Shown: positions 1 through 10,073, counted from the first letter of the stretch. The stretch is DNA of 64,000 nucleotides from Lentzea kentuckyensis (GCF_002150765.1 NZ_MUYM01000004.1:124001-188000); one strand, 5' to 3'. The notes: generated from the letters alone by a model not told the origin. Translations and numbers: made by a program.

Positions 1-26
1 TCGGTCAGCAACGCCGTCGAGTTCAT
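1..26 (-). CDS. pncB: Nicotinate phosphoribosyltransferase, N-terminal codons only
   Basis: The minus strand from 26 down reads ATG AAC TCG ACG GCG TTG CTG ACC GA, giving MNSTALLTD before the window edge. Nicotinate phosphoribosyltransferases (NAD salvage, cytoplasm) commonly begin S-T-A-L-L-T-D followed by H/Y-E. The gene would be divergent from clpS, as pncB1 (Rv1330c) is from clpS (Rv1331) in M. tuberculosis. Only nine residues are visible, so the call rests on that start and on synteny. Confidence 0.6.
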
Positions 27-105
27 GGTCGCCAACCCTAAGGTCGCATCCGGTTTAGCCGCATGCGGTCTCCGCCACTGCGGCGAACATGACACCATTG
101 GCGGT

Positions 106-405
106 ATGACCACGCCCGTCGAACAGGAACGGACGCAGCCGGAGGCCGTAGGCGCGGAGATCGCAGCCGAGGACCGACCCTGGCAGACCGTGGTCTGGAA
201 CGACCCGGTCAACCTCATGTCGTACGTGACGTACGTCTTCCAGAAGCTGTTCGGCTTCAGCAGGGACAAGGCGACCAAGCTGATGCTCGACGTGCACCAC
301 AAGGGCAAGGCGATCGTGACATCGGGCACCAAGGACAAGGTGGAGGCCGACGTGGCGAAGCTCCACGCGGCAGGGCTCTGGGCGACCATGCAGCGGGCCT
401 CGTGA
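106..405 (+). CDS. clpS: ATP-dependent Clp protease adaptor ClpS
   Basis: A 99-residue protein matching the ClpS adaptor, which binds N-degron substrates and the ClpC/ClpA N-domain and delivers them to ClpP in the cytoplasm. The core starts [16 protein letters not shown] (about residues 25-40), the ClpS signature with the N-D-P-x-N peptide-binding segment. It continues with the helix ending KLFGF and a C-terminal [14 protein letters not shown] typical of actinobacterial ClpS. I chose ATG 106 over the in-frame ATG at 25, because the extra 27 residues do not resemble ClpS and would use up the divergent promoter shared with pncB. The stop overlaps the GTG of the next gene (GTGA), indicating translational coupling. 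Confidence 0.93.
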   Translation: MTTPVEQERTQPEAVGAEIAAEDRPWQTVVWNDPVNLMSYVTYVFQKLFGFSRDKATKLMLDVHHKGKAIVTSGTKDKVEADVAKLHAAGLWATMQRAS

Positions 406-959
406 AGAGGTGGATCCGCGACGGTGACGTCGTCGTCGGCAGGCTCGACCGCCAGGAGGCCGCGGTCGTCCGCGGTCTGGTGAGCCAGATCCAGGACATG
501 CTGCTGGCTCGTGCCGAGGAAGCGCCGCAGGACGAGCTGGCCGAGCTGACCGGCATCCGGACGGGCTCGTCGGAGGCCCCCGACGACCCGATCCTCGGCC
601 GGCTGCTCCCGGACTTCCACCGGCTGGACGACGACGCGCCGGACCCGGACGAGGTCAACTCGGCCGCGGCGTTGCGCTCGCTGCACGAACCGGAGCTGCT
701 CGACCAGAAGACGGGCGCTGCCGAGATCGTGCTGCGGACGTGCTCGCCCGACGGCGGCGAGATCCGGCTGAGCGTCGGCGAGGCCGAGGCGTGGCTGTCG
801 TCGTTGAACGACGTGCGTCTGGCCCTCGGGACAGCGTTGGACGTCACCGAGGACATGCCGGACGAGCTGCCGCCGGAGGACCCGCGGTCGCCGCATCTCG
901 GCGTGTACCACTGGCTGACCTGGGTGCAGGACACCCTGGTCGAAGCGATGATGCCGTGA
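402..959 (+). CDS. DUF2017 family protein (Rv1332-like)
   Basis: A 185-residue soluble protein that follows clpS with a 4-nt GTGA overlap and overlaps the next gene the same way. The sequence (acidic, e.g. [21 protein letters not shown]-terminal [16 protein letters not shown]) fits the DUF2017 family, which sits beside clpS throughout Actinobacteria. No catalytic motif is recognisable. Tight coupling to the N-degron adaptor suggests a role in proteolysis or its regulation, but that is inference from context only. Confidence 0.85.
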   Translation: MKRWIRDGDVVVGRLDRQEAAVVRGLVSQIQDMLLARAEEAPQDELAELTGIRTGSSEAPDDPILGRLLPDFHRLDDDAPDPDEVNSAAALRSLHEPELLDQKTGAAEIVLRTCSPDGGEIRLSVGEAEAWLSSLNDVRLALGTALDVTEDMPDELPPEDPRSPHLGVYHWLTWVQDTLVEAMMP

Positions 960-1867
960 TCCCCGGCGTTCTCGTCGGCCACCACCACCGCGTCGAACCC
1001 GGCTGGGCCACCGGCACCACCGTCGTGCTCGTGCCGTCCGGTGCCGTCGGTGCGGTGGACGGACGCGGCGGCGCGCCCGGAACCCGCGAGACCGACCTGC
1101 TGGACCCGGCCAACCTGGTCCAGCAGGTGCACGCGATCTGCCTGTCCGGCGGCTCCGCCTACGGGCTCGCGGCCGCGGACGGCGTCATGCGGTGGCTCTC
1201 GGAGCGCTCGATCGGCTTCCAGGTGGGTGCTCAACCGCACCACGTGGTGCCGATCGTGCCGGGCGCGGTGATCTTCGACCTGCCCATGTCCGAGTGGGGC
1301 AACCGGCCGGACGCGTCGTTCGGGTACGCGGCCTGTGAGGCCGCGGTGGAGGATTTCGCCCTCGGCTGCGTCGGCGCGGGTGCCGGTGCGCGGGTCGGTT
1401 CGTTGAAGGGCGGCGTCGGTGTCGCCACGACTTCCGTCGGTGCGCACCAGGTCGGCGCGCTGGCCGTGGTGAACGCGGCCGGTGAGGTCGTCGACCGCGC
1501 AACGGGTCTGCCGTGGCTGCCGGCGCTCGGCACCACCGCTGTCACGTTGCCCGAACGCAAGCCCGAGGGCCTCAACACCACGATCGGCGTGGTCGCGGTC
1601 GACGCGGCACTGTCCAAAGCGGAGTGTCAACGGCTCGCGATGGCCGCGCAGGACGGGCTCGCCCGCGCGGTGCGGCCCGCTCACTCCATGTTCGACGGCG
1701 ACACCGTCTTCGCGCTGGCCACGGGTGCCGTGCCGCTGGCAGAGCCCCGGCCGTTCGCTTTGGACGCCCTGTGCGCGGCCGCTGCCGAGATGTTCGCGGA
1801 GGCCGTGGTGTCCGGTGCCCGCGAAGCCACCTCGCTGGGCGGGGTCACGGCGTTCCGCGACCTCTGA
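956..1867 (+). CDS. P1 family (S58, DmpA-like) aminopeptidase
   Basis: A 303-residue protein of the P1/S58 family, N-terminal-nucleophile aminopeptidases related to DmpA and BapA. Family members self-cleave to expose a Ser or Thr. Visible motifs are SGGSAYGLAAADGV (about 63-76), the glycine-rich KGGVGVAT (about 152-159), the predicted autocleavage and nucleophile segment LNTTIGVVAV (about 203-212), and AHSMFDGDTVFALATG (about 242-257). GTG 956 is chosen because it overlaps the upstream TGA and matches the usual start IPGVLVGHH. Equivalent in position to Rv1333, it completes the clpS-DUF2017-peptidase operon. Confidence 0.9.
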   Translation: MIPGVLVGHHHRVEPGWATGTTVVLVPSGAVGAVDGRGGAPGTRETDLLDPANLVQQVHAICLSGGSAYGLAAADGVMRWLSERSIGFQVGAQPHHVVPIVPGAVIFDLPMSEWGNRPDASFGYAACEAAVEDFALGCVGAGAGARVGSLKGGVGVATTSVGAHQVGALAVVNAAGEVVDRATGLPWLPALGTTAVTLPERKPEGLNTTIGVVAVDAALSKAECQRLAMAAQDGLARAVRPAHSMFDGDTVFALATGAVPLAEPRPFALDALCAAAAEMFAEAVVSGAREATSLGGVTAFRDL

Positions 1868-1886
1868 GCCGGGGTACCCGCCCGGC

Positions 1887-2138
1887 ATGACCGATGTGAT
1901 CGACCAGGCGGCCGGAGTCGTCGCCGAACTCGTGCCGCCGCCCGTGCGCCGTCATCCGCCGCACGGCCGCAACACCGCGTTGCTGCGCGTCGCCCTCGGC
2001 GCCACCACGGCGGCGGCCGCGGTGGAGGTCGCCGAGTGGGCCTCCCTGTCCGAGCAGGAACGGCGTGGGGGCGTGTTCCGGCTCGGCGCGCTGGCCGCCG
2101 CGGCGTGGTGCCTGGTCAAGGCGTTGCGTTGTCGATGA
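1887..2138 (+). CDS. Small hypothetical protein
   Basis: An 83-residue ORF starting 19 nt after the P1 peptidase stop (ATG 1887). The middle is Ala-rich and ends in two hydrophobic stretches (NTALLRVALGATTAAAAVEVAEW and a C-terminal AALAAAAWCLVKAL-type run), which could be weak membrane segments. I do not recognise a family. Its 3' end overlaps the convergent SRPBCC gene by 23 nt. It may be a real operon member or a chance ORF; codon usage looks normal. Confidence 0.5.
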   Translation: MTDVIDQAAGVVAELVPPPVRRHPPHGRNTALLRVALGATTAAAAVEVAEWASLSEQERRGGVFRLGALAAAAWCLVKALRCR

Positions 2139-2541
2139 ACGCCTTGAAACTGTCGATGTTGCGTTCGGCCTGATCGCGCAACGACTTCTCCAGGACCCGC
2201 CGGACGAGCTTCAGCGGACCGGAGAGCTGGAACTCGTTGTCGCTCACCAGCTTCGTGCGCTGGTCGTCGATGGCGGTGTATCGGTTGGTGATGGTGTGCA
2301 CCATGCCGCGCGTCTCGTAGCGGGACGTGCGCTCGTCGGCGTTCGCGGTGAGCACGGTCTCTTCCAGCTCGAACTTCCGGTACGTGAGCGTCGCGGTCGA
2401 GCCCGGCGCACCGGGGGTGTCGCTGTGCTGCGTGATGCCGACCAGGTCCGGCTGCCACTCGTGCAGGTGCGCGGGGTCGGACGTCAGCACCCGCACGCGG
2501 TCGATCGGCTGCTCGAGCACGACCTCCTTGGTGAACCTCAT
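2116..2541 (-). CDS. SRPBCC (START/Bet v1-like) family protein
   Basis: A 141-residue protein beginning MRFTKEVVLEQPIDRVRVL. This N-terminal strand followed by a helix, together with the later segment HEWQPDL, is typical of the SRPBCC polyketide-cyclase/START-like lipid-binding fold. The ATG at 2541 overlaps the stop of the upstream gene (ATGA), so it is translationally coupled to the AHSA1-type gene and lies at the end of an ArsR-controlled operon. Ligand unknown. The upstream extension in this frame is Arg-rich and shadows the neighbour, so it was excluded. Confidence 0.8.
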   Translation of the reverse strand: MRFTKEVVLEQPIDRVRVLTSDPAHLHEWQPDLVGITQHSDTPGAPGSTATLTYRKFELEETVLTANADERTSRYETRGMVHTITNRYTAIDDQRTKLVSDNEFQLSGPLKLVRRVLEKSLRDQAERNIDSFKAFIDNATP

Positions 2542-3038
2542 CCGAGCACCTTCACCCATTCTCCGGCGATCTCGTCCGCCAGTGCGTGTGCCGCGGCCAG
2601 GTCTTCCGGCGCGGAAGCCGCGATCCAGTCGACGGCGCGGCCCTCGGGCAGGTCGCCGGCGAGGTGTTTCTCCAGCGCGACGAGCCCCAGCTCCCACCCG
2701 GCACCGGTGCCGGGGACGAACTCGCCGGGCATGGGGGAGTGCGTCAGCGTGAGGATCGTGGCGTCGCCGTCCGCTTCCAGGCGGACCAGCACGTCGGTGT
2801 TCATCTCACCGATCTCCCAGGTCAGGCCGATCTCGCTGGGCCGGTCGCAGCGGACGATCTCGCCGCCCGCGTTGCCTTCCAGCTGGTAGCGGCCGCCGAC
2901 CCGGAGGTCGCCGCTGATCGGCAGGAACCAGCGGACCAGGCGTTCCGGCGTCGTGATGGCGTCCCAGACGTCCTCGCGCTCGGCCTTGTAGTGCCGCCGG
3001 ATGACGAGCTTTCCGTCCTCATAGCCGCGGTCAGTCAT
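2538..3038 (-). CDS. AHSA1-type SRPBCC protein
   Basis: A 166-residue protein with the activator-of-Hsp90 homologue 1 (AHSA1)/SRPBCC pattern: VIRRHYKAEREDVWDAITTP (11-30), then ERLVRWFLPI and the strand RYQLEGNAGG. It is the middle gene of a three-gene operon (ArsR, AHSA1, SRPBCC), with an 8-nt overlap to the regulator and 4 nt to the next gene. ArsR plus AHSA1 pairs are very common in Actinobacteria. The small-molecule ligand and physiological role are not established from sequence. Confidence 0.87.
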   Translation of the reverse strand: MTDRGYEDGKLVIRRHYKAEREDVWDAITTPERLVRWFLPISGDLRVGGRYQLEGNAGGEIVRCDRPSEIGLTWEIGEMNTDVLVRLEADGDATILTLTHSPMPGEFVPGTGAGWELGLVALEKHLAGDLPEGRAVDWIAASAPEDLAAAHALADEIAGEWVKVLG

Positions 3039-3399
3039 GTTCAGCCTCCAGCCTGCGTTCCCGTTTGCCGCGCGCGAGCTCGGTCTCGAGCGCGTCGAGG
3101 TGCGGTTCCCAGAACCGCCGGAAGTGGTCGAGCCACGAGTCGATCTCCTGCAGCGGGTCGGGCGTCACCGCGTAGACCCGGCGCGTTCCCTCGGGCCTGA
3201 CCTGGACGAACCCGTTCGAACGCAACACCTTCAGGTGCTGCGAGACGGCGGACTGGGTGATCCCGAACTCGGCCTGGACCGCCGCGCCGACGTCCCCCGC
3301 CGCCCGCTCGCCACTGGCGAGCAGCTCCAGGATCCGCCTGCGCACCGGGTCGCCGAGTACGTCGAACGCGTGCACAGCGGCCACTCTAGTAGTTTCCAC
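3031..3399 (-). CDS. ArsR-family transcriptional regulator
   Basis: A winged-helix repressor of up to 122 residues. The core is HAFDVLGDPVRRRILELLAS, then ITQSAVSQHLKVLRSNGFV (recognition helix and wing) and RRVYAVTPDPL. No ArsR metal-binding ELCVCD motif is seen, so it is more likely the organic-ligand type that pairs with AHSA1 proteins. Possible starts are GTG 3399, 3384 or 3375. A TATATT box reading leftward at about 3401-3406 would suit a leaderless start at 3384. The product probably represses its own operon. Confidence 0.88.
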   Translation of the reverse strand: METTRVAAVHAFDVLGDPVRRRILELLASGERAAGDVGAAVQAEFGITQSAVSQHLKVLRSNGFVQVRPEGTRRVYAVTPDPLQEIDSWLDHFRRFWEPHLDALETELARGKRERRLEAEHD

Positions 3400-3401
3400 T
3401 A
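3387..3401. promoter_or_regulatory. Possible ArsR operator/promoter
   Basis: TAGTAGTTTCCACTA carries the inverted arms TAGT/ACTA and lies in an AT-rich pocket just upstream of or across the ArsR start, next to a TATATT-like -10 on the minus strand. The arms are short, so this is a weak operator candidate. The same 87-bp gap must also hold the promoter of the mec-cysO-cysM operon. Confidence 0.3.
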
Positions 3402-3485
3402 ATATAAGCCATAGCTAAAACAAGCACGTCGGCGCGGTTATCTCGCATACCGAGACAACTTTCGCCAGCCCGTAGGATTGAGCAC

Positions 3486-3896
3486 GTGCTGGTGATTCGC
3501 CGTGACCTGGTGGACGCGATGGTGGCCCACGCGCGCCGCGACCATCCCGACGAGGCGTGCGGGCAGATCGCGGGGCCGGAGGGCTCCGATCGCCCTGAAC
3601 GCATCATCGAGATGGAGAACGCGGAGCGGTCGCCCACGTTCTACCGGTTCGACGCCGCCGAGCAGCTCAAGGTGTACCGCGAGATGCAGGCCAACGACGA
3701 GGAAGCGGTGGTCATCTACCACTCGCACACCGCGACGGAGGCCTACCCGTCCCGTACGGACATCAAGTTCGCGAACGAGCCCCAGGCACACTACGTGCTG
3801 GTCTCCACGCGTGATCCGATCGAGCACGAGCTGCGGTCGTACCGCATCGTCGACGGTGTCGTGACCGAGGAACCGGTCAAGATCATCGAGTCCTGA
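3486..3896 (+). CDS. mec: JAMM metallopeptidase Mec (CysO-cysteine peptidase)
   Basis: A 136-residue JAB1/MPN/Mov34 metalloenzyme. The zinc motif is plain: Glu in DEACGQIAG (about 22-30), then HSHTATEAYPSRTD (H-x-H, seven residues, S-x2-D). In M. tuberculosis Mec (Rv1334) releases cysteine from the CysO-cysteine adduct. The GTG start at 3486 is the first in frame; the next two genes are the carrier CysO and synthase CysM, so the complete pathway is encoded. The promoter must lie in 3400-3485, divergent from the ArsR gene. Confidence 0.93.
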   Translation: MLVIRRDLVDAMVAHARRDHPDEACGQIAGPEGSDRPERIIEMENAERSPTFYRFDAAEQLKVYREMQANDEEAVVIYHSHTATEAYPSRTDIKFANEPQAHYVLVSTRDPIEHELRSYRIVDGVVTEEPVKIIES

Positions 3897-3923
3897 GTTA
3901 CGTTTCCCGGAGGTAGAACCATC

Positions 3924-5154
<1,231 letters not shown>

Positions 5155-5200
5155 TCGGCGGGAGGGTGCGTCAATCGCGTCCGCCCGTGGTCGCTTTTGG

Positions 5201-5326
5201 CGTCTGCAAGTACCGCCAACTCATGATCGAACCGCCTGTAACTACGCCCAACTTGTTCGGCGAGTGTCGAACAGGTTGGGCGTAGTTACGAGCTTGTTGA
5301 TGTTGGGTTGGTAGTACTTGCAGATG
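5201..5326. repeat. Nested inverted repeat (cruciform/terminator or MITE-like)
   Basis: The intergenic space between convergent cysM and the SMP-30 gene is dominated by a two-tier palindrome. The inner arms 5238-5259 and 5268-5289 pair over 22 bp with a single G-U wobble around an 8-nt loop. The outer arms 5201-5220 and 5307-5326 match at 17 of 20 positions. The two tiers are separated by 17 nt on each side, so the whole 126 bp is symmetric. It could be a bidirectional terminator for the converging genes, but it is larger than usual and resembles a mobile non-autonomous element. No ORF within. Confidence 0.75.
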
Positions 5327-5356
5327 CGATAGCGGACATCGGCGGGTACCCCCGCG

Positions 5357-6220
5357 TCAGCCCGCGAAGGCCGTTCCGGGCTGCCCGGCACCGATGCCGG
5401 GCAGCACGAGCACCGAGCCGTTCAGCTGCCGGTCCATCAACGCCTGATCGGACAGACCGACCCGCGCGGACGTGACGTACAGGTCCGCGAAGTCCTGCCC
5501 GCCGAAGCAGCACGCAGTCGGCTGATCCACCGGCAGCTCGATCTCCCGGTCCAGCTCGCCGGCAGGCGTGTAGCGCCGCACCGCGTGGCCGCCCCACAAC
5601 GCGACCCACACGCAACCGTCGGCGTCGACGCAGAGGCCGTCCGGCCAGCCGTCGGTGTTGCCGACGTGGGTGAGCGGACGGCGGTTCGCGACGGTGCCGG
5701 TGGCGTTGTCGAAGTCGAAGACGTCGATGCGGCGGGTCGGGGTGTCGATGTAGTACATCAGCGTCGCGTCCGGGCTCCAGCCGACGCCGTTGCTGGTGTT
5801 CACCTTGTCCACCATGACCTTCGCGGCGCCCTCGCCGGTGATCCTGGCGAGCCAGCCCTCGTCGGCGGCCTGGTCGTAGCGCATCGTGCCGGCCCACAGG
5901 CGGCCCGACGGGTCGATGCCGGCGTCGTTGCCGCGCACGCCCTCGCGCGCCCAGTAGACGAGCCAGGTGCGAGTGCCGTCGCGGTCCACCAGTGCGATGC
6001 CGTCGCGCAGGTTGCAGACGATGCCGCCCATGGCGCGCGGTTTCGCGGCGCCCACGTGCTGGGGGAGCACGAGCACCGCGTCGTCGTCCCGCGCGGGGGC
6101 GTACCGGTGCACTTCGGACGAGAGGATGTCCACCCACAGCAACGTGGAGCTGCTGTGGTCCCATGTCGGCCCCTCGCCGAGCTGGGCCGATGCGCGTACC
6201 GCTACTTCGATCGACACCAC
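5357..6220 (-). CDS. SMP-30/gluconolactonase-type lactonase
   Basis: A 287-residue six-bladed beta-propeller of the SMP-30/LRE family. Signature segments are LGEGPTWD (about 14-21, metal-ligand Glu), [12 protein letters not shown], the [17 protein letters not shown] blade (about 95-111) with the metal-binding Asn/Asp, [17 protein letters not shown] and [18 protein letters not shown] (catalytic Asp region). Members hydrolyse sugar lactones; the substrate here cannot be told. It sits between cysM and the rhomboid gene, which are adjacent in mycobacteria, so it is an insertion. It is divergent from the rhomboid gene with 8 nt between start codons, hence overlapping promoters. Confidence 0.88.
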   Translation of the reverse strand: MVSIEVAVRASAQLGEGPTWDHSSSTLLWVDILSSEVHRYAPARDDDAVLVLPQHVGAAKPRAMGGIVCNLRDGIALVDRDGTRTWLVYWAREGVRGNDAGIDPSGRLWAGTMRYDQAADEGWLARITGEGAAKVMVDKVNTSNGVGWSPDATLMYYIDTPTRRIDVFDFDNATGTVANRRPLTHVGNTDGWPDGLCVDADGCVWVALWGGHAVRRYTPAGELDREIELPVDQPTACCFGGQDFADLYVTSARVGLSDQALMDRQLNGSVLVLPGIGAGQPGTAFAG

Positions 6221-6228
6221 ATCAGCTT

Positions 6229-6864
6229 ATGGCCACGTACGCTGGAGACGTGGACCGCACCGCCCTCGCGAAACGGGTCATTCCGCCGCACCCAGTGCTG
6301 TCGTTGCTGGTCGTCTCCGGATTCGTCGGATTCCTCTACGTCGTGGAGGCCTTCGACGTCGCGACCGGCGGCTCGCTGGAGGGCGACGGCGTGCGGCCGC
6401 GCGACTTCAGCGAGTGGGACAACCTGCTGTGGATGCCGTTGATCCACGGCGACTGGAGCCACCTCACCGGCAACGCGGTTCCGTTGCTGCTGCTGGGGTT
6501 CCTCGCGACCTCGGGCGGGCTCAAGCAGTTCTTCCAGGTCACCGTCGTCATCTGGTTGACGAGCGCGCTGGGCGTGTGGGTGTTCGGCAGTCCCGGCAGC
6601 CACATCGGCGCGTCCGGGCTGGTGTTCGGGTTCCTCGCGTTCCTGCTGGTGCGCGGGATCTTCGCGCGGTCGTGGCTGCAGCTGCTGATCGCGGTCGGCG
6701 TGTTCGCCCTGTACGGCGCGGCGCTGTGGGGTGTGCTGCCCGGTCAGCCGGGTGTGTCGTGGGAAGGCCACCTGTTCGGCGCGATCGGTGGAGTTGTGGC
6801 CGCGTGGGGAGTGTCTCGGGACAACCGCCGCCGCAGCAGCGCACCGGCTACATTCACGCCGTGA
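6229..6864 (+). CDS. Rhomboid family intramembrane serine protease
   Basis: A 211-residue multi-pass protein with the rhomboid catalytic dyad: Ser in [14 protein letters not shown] (G-A-S-G) and His in [14 protein letters not shown]. The family motif [18 protein letters not shown] precedes them. It cleaves transmembrane substrates in the cytoplasmic membrane. ATG 6229 was chosen, but GTG 6250 is an alternative with the same frame. The stop overlaps the murI GTG. Corresponds to Rv1337. Confidence 0.9.
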   Translation: MATYAGDVDRTALAKRVIPPHPVLSLLVVSGFVGFLYVVEAFDVATGGSLEGDGVRPRDFSEWDNLLWMPLIHGDWSHLTGNAVPLLLLGFLATSGGLKQFFQVTVVIWLTSALGVWVFGSPGSHIGASGLVFGFLAFLLVRGIFARSWLQLLIAVGVFALYGAALWGVLPGQPGVSWEGHLFGAIGGVVAAWGVSRDNRRRSSAPATFTP

Positions 6865-7625
6865 CGATCGGGATCATGGACTCGGGCGTCGGCGGCCTCA
6901 CCGTCGCCCGCGCGATCATGGACCAGCTGCCGGGCGAGTCGATCCACTACATCGGCGACACGGCGAACGGTCCCTATGGGCCACTTCCGATCGCACAGGC
7001 GCGCAAGCACGCGCTGGAGATCTGCGACCGGTTGGTCGACGAGGGCGCGAAGATGCTCGTGATCGCGTGCAACACCGCGTCCGCCGCGTGCTTTCGCGAC
7101 GCCCGTGAACGCTACGACGTGCCGGTGGTCGAGGTGATCCTCCCGGCGGTGCGCCGTGCGGTGCGCACGACCCACAGCGGACGCATCGGCGTGATCGCCA
7201 CGGTCGGCACGATCAACTCGCACGCCTATCAGGACGCTTTCCAGGCAGCGCGCGACGTGACGGTGACGGCGGCGGCGTGCCCCCGGTTCGTCGACTTCGT
7301 CGAGCGCGGCGTCACGTCCGGCCGGCAGGTGCTCGGGCTGGCGCAGGCGTACCTGGAACCGTTGCAGCGCGCCGAGGTCGACACCGTGGTCCTGGGCTGC
7401 ACGCACTACCCGTTGCTGACGGGCGTGATCCAGATCGTCATGGGTGAGGCCGTGACGCTGGTGTCGAGTGCGGAGGAAACGGTGAAGGACGTCGTGCGGT
7501 TGCTGACCGAGCGCGACGACTTCGCCGCCGACCCACCCGTCCACCGGGTGACGTGCACTGGTCCGCCCGAGCGGTTCGCGAAACTGGCGGCCCGTTTCCT
7601 GCCTACCTTTGAGCAATGGGGCTGA
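6861..7625 (+). CDS. murI: Glutamate racemase
   Basis: A 254-residue cofactor-independent racemase making D-glutamate for peptidoglycan. Key motifs are [10 protein letters not shown] (6-15, catalytic Asp/Ser), the first catalytic cysteine C70 in [10 protein letters not shown] and the second, C180, in [13 protein letters not shown] 6861 overlaps the rhomboid stop and gives the normal N-terminus TIGIMDSG. The much longer open frame upstream is a shadow of the rhomboid and SMP-30 genes. Same order as Rv1337-Rv1338. Confidence 0.95.
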   Translation: MTIGIMDSGVGGLTVARAIMDQLPGESIHYIGDTANGPYGPLPIAQARKHALEICDRLVDEGAKMLVIACNTASAACFRDARERYDVPVVEVILPAVRRAVRTTHSGRIGVIATVGTINSHAYQDAFQAARDVTVTAAACPRFVDFVERGVTSGRQVLGLAQAYLEPLQRAEVDTVVLGCTHYPLLTGVIQIVMGEAVTLVSSAEETVKDVVRLLTERDDFAADPPVHRVTCTGPPERFAKLAARFLPTFEQWG

Positions 7626-7626
7626 C

Positions 7627-8394
7627 GTGCTGCTGACCGTGCTGGGCTGCTCCGGCAGCATTCCCGGACCCGGCGCCGCGGCGTCGGGCTATCTGCTCGA
7701 GGCCGACGGGTTCACGCTGGCGCTGGAGTTCGGGAACGGCGTGCTGTCGCGGTTCCAGGAGGAGCGCCCGCTGTTCTCGATGGACGCGCTGGTGCTCTCG
7801 CACCTGCACCCGGACCACTGCATCGACGTGTCCTCCCTCTACGTGGCCCGGAAGTACCACCCGTCACCGCCCGCCGCGGTGCTGCCGGTGTACGCGCCCG
7901 CCGAGGCTCCGTCGCGGTTCGTCGCCGCCTACGCGCCCAACGAGCTCGAACGTTCTTCGCTGGACTTCAGCGACGTCTTCGCCTTCCACCCGCTGGGTCA
8001 CACCGTCCACATCGGACCGTTCACGGTCGAGTCCGCTCTGGTGGCGCACCCTTGCGAGGCTTACGGGTTCCGGATCTCCTGCGGTGACGTGTCCTTGGCC
8101 TACACCGGCGACAGCGGGCCGTGCGCCGCACTGGACGCGCTGGCGTCCGGCGTCGACGTGCTGCTGAGCGAGGCGAGCTGGACGCATGCTCCCGATCGGG
8201 TGGAAGGCCTGCACATGTCCGGACTCGAAGCGGGCGAACTGGCCACGCGGGCGGGTGCCGGTCGGCTGTTGATCACGCACGTGCCGCCGTGGACGTCGCG
8301 CGAGGACGTGCTGCGGGAGGCCAAGTCGGCGTTCGGCGGGCCGTGTGAGCTGGTCGTAGAAGGCGGCCGGTACGAGGTGGGGGAGCAGGCATGA
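7627..8394 (+). CDS. MBL-fold hydrolase, Rv1339-type (putative cyclic-nucleotide phosphodiesterase)
   Basis: A 255-residue metallo-beta-lactamase-fold enzyme with the H-x-H-x-D-H zinc motif in LSHLHPDHCID (about 56-66), a later conserved HPLGHTVHIG and the C-terminal HVPPW. Position and sequence match Rv1339, described as an atypical class II phosphodiesterase able to hydrolyse cAMP. GTG 7627 directly after the murI stop gives the usual LLTVLGCSGSIPGP start; a TTG at 7609 is less likely. Overlaps the next gene by 4 nt. Confidence 0.88.
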   Translation: MLLTVLGCSGSIPGPGAAASGYLLEADGFTLALEFGNGVLSRFQEERPLFSMDALVLSHLHPDHCIDVSSLYVARKYHPSPPAAVLPVYAPAEAPSRFVAAYAPNELERSSLDFSDVFAFHPLGHTVHIGPFTVESALVAHPCEAYGFRISCGDVSLAYTGDSGPCAALDALASGVDVLLSEASWTHAPDRVEGLHMSGLEAGELATRAGAGRLLITHVPPWTSREDVLREAKSAFGGPCELVVEGGRYEVGEQA

Positions 8395-8807
8395 TCAAGC
8401 TGGAGCGCGTCGGCGAGCACGAGTTCGTCGCTTCCAACGAGCGTGGCGCCTCGGTGCGGATCGGGCGCAAGGGCCAGGAGGGCTCGTTCAGCCCGGTCGA
8501 ACTGCTGGTCGCGGCCGCCGCGGGCTGCGCGCTCGTGACCTCGGAAACCCTGATCCTGCGCCGGACCGGCGGTGACCAGCTCACCGCCGTCGCGGACGCG
8601 GTCCAGTCCGAGAGCGGCAACGAGGTGATCTCCATCCCGGTGACGCTCTCGTACGACCTGTCCTCCGTGGACGACCCGGAGGCGCTCGAAACCGTCGTCC
8701 GGCGCGCCGTGGAGCAGTTCTGCACGGTCACGCGGACGTTGAAGCAGTCGGCGACGGCGCCCCTTCAGCTGCCCGCGCCGCTCCAGACCGCCTCGGACCC
8801 GCTGTGA
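8391..8807 (+). CDS. OsmC family protein
   Basis: A 138-residue OsmC-like peroxiredoxin-fold protein. The motif FSPVELLVAAAAGCALVT carries the first redox cysteine, and the second is in VEQFCTVTRTL. Members reduce organic hydroperoxides. Translationally coupled to the MBL gene (ATGA). It has no counterpart at this point in the mycobacterial gene order. Its last 43 nt overlap the convergent DUF2231 gene. Confidence 0.85.
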   Translation: MIKLERVGEHEFVASNERGASVRIGRKGQEGSFSPVELLVAAAAGCALVTSETLILRRTGGDQLTAVADAVQSESGNEVISIPVTLSYDLSSVDDPEALETVVRRAVEQFCTVTRTLKQSATAPLQLPAPLQTASDPL

Positions 8808-9259
8808 CCGGTGCGCACGGTCTGGTAGACGGTGCCGATCGCGAGCAGCACCACCAGCACGGACACCACGACTGAGATCACCCGCCACGTCTTCGTGGTG
8901 GGTGCCTCCGCCTGGCGCTCCCGGTCCGCGAGCCGGCCCGCGACCAGCAGCGCGATCACCGCGACGCCGAAGCCGAGCGCGATGGGCAGCAGCATGGTGC
9001 CGAGGTCGGCGTGCGTCTGGATGGCGGGGTTGTTCACGCCGTTCTTCGCGAGCGCGGCCTGGAAGTCCTCGCCGGCCTGCTTGGCCATCGGGACCGCCGC
9101 CACGCCGACCAGGGTGACGCCGAGCACGGGCCACGCGTACTTGCGCCGCCAGCCAGGGACCAGGGCGATCGCGACCGAGCTCAGCGCCGCGAGGGGCAGC
9201 AGCACGACCACCGCGTGCACCAGCAACGGGTGAAGCGGAATACCGTCGATCGTCAGCAT
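8765..9259 (-). CDS. DUF2231 membrane protein
   Basis: A 164-residue protein with four predicted transmembrane helices. The motif [20 protein letters not shown] at the start is the hallmark of DUF2231 (P-x-H-P-x-x-V-H). Helices then fall around 15-33, 45-60, 90-110 and 125-145. The internal ATG 9259 is chosen over the upstream extension, which crosses the rph promoter. Function unknown; its His-containing N-terminus recalls small haem or redox membrane proteins, but that is speculative. Confidence 0.85.
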   Translation of the reverse strand: MLTIDGIPLHPLLVHAVVVLLPLAALSSVAIALVPGWRRKYAWPVLGVTLVGVAAVPMAKQAGEDFQAALAKNGVNNPAIQTHADLGTMLLPIALGFGVAVIALLVAGRLADRERQAEAPTTKTWRVISVVVSVLVVLLAIGTVYQTVRTGHSGSEAVWSGAGS

Positions 9260-9308
9260 GTCTCTCCCTACGCCATCACGCTCCGCAGGGTTCATTAGGG
9301 TAGGGGCC

Positions 9309-10073
9309 GTGGTGCGAAGCGACGGCCGAAACGATGACGTGTTGCGTGACATTCGGATCACGCGTGGATATCAGACCTGGCCCGCGGGCTCGGTCCTGAT
9401 CGAGTTCGGGAACACCCGCGTGCTGTGCGCCGCGAGTGTCACCGAAGGAGTCCCCCGCTGGCGTCAGGGCTCGGGTCTCGGTTGGGTGACCGCCGAGTAC
9501 GCGATGCTGCCGTCCGCCACGCACTCCCGCAGCGACCGCGAGTCCGTGAAGGGCCGCATCGGTGGCCGCACGCACGAGATCTCGCGCCTGATCGGACGCT
9601 CGTTGCGGGCCTGCATCGACCTGGCGGCGCTCGGTGAGAACACCATCGTCATCGACTGCGACGTCATCCAGGCCGACGGCGGCACCCGTACCGCCGCGAT
9701 CACCGGTGCCTACGTGGCGCTGGCCGACGCGGTGACGTACCTGGGCGCGGCCGGTCGCCTGGCCGACCCGAACCCGCTCTCGTGCGCGGTGTCCGCGGTC
9801 TCGGTCGGTGTGGTCGACGGCAGGGTGCGGCTCGACCTGCCGTACGAAGAGGACTCGCGGGCCGAGGTCGACATGAACGTCGTCGCCACCGACGCCGGCA
9901 CGTTGATCGAGGTCCAGGGCACCGGTGAGGGCGCGACCTTCGCCCGGTCCACTTTGGACCGCATGCTGGACGTGGCGCTGCTCGGATGCGCCGAGCTGAA
10001 CCGCCTGCAGGCCGCCGCGCTGGCCGAGCCGTACCCCGGCGTGCTGCCGGAGCCCAAGGCGAGCAAGCGATGA
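9309..10073 (+). CDS. rph: Ribonuclease PH
   Basis: A 254-residue 3'-5' phosphorolytic exoribonuclease that trims tRNA 3' ends. Recognisable segments include [44 protein letters not shown], the arginine-rich [20 protein letters not shown] and the phosphate-binding [23 protein letters not shown] 9309 gives a normal length; it lies 50 nt from the divergent DUF2231 start. The following rdgB overlaps by ATGA, as in Rv1340-Rv1341. Confidence 0.95.
   Translation: MVRSDGRNDDVLRDIRITRGYQTWPAGSVLIEFGNTRVLCAASVTEGVPRWRQGSGLGWVTAEYAMLPSATHSRSDRESVKGRIGGRTHEISRLIGRSLRACIDLAALGENTIVIDCDVIQADGGTRTAAITGAYVALADAVTYLGAAGRLADPNPLSCAVSAVSVGVVDGRVRLDLPYEEDSRAEVDMNVVATDAGTLIEVQGTGEGATFARSTLDRMLDVALLGCAELNRLQAAALAEPYPGVLPEPKASKR

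Noticed and set aside
257..1888. Minus-strand open frame of 543 codons
   Set aside because: It is antisense to DUF2017 and the P1 peptidase; translation is Arg/Gly/Ser-rich without domains, a GC-bias shadow.
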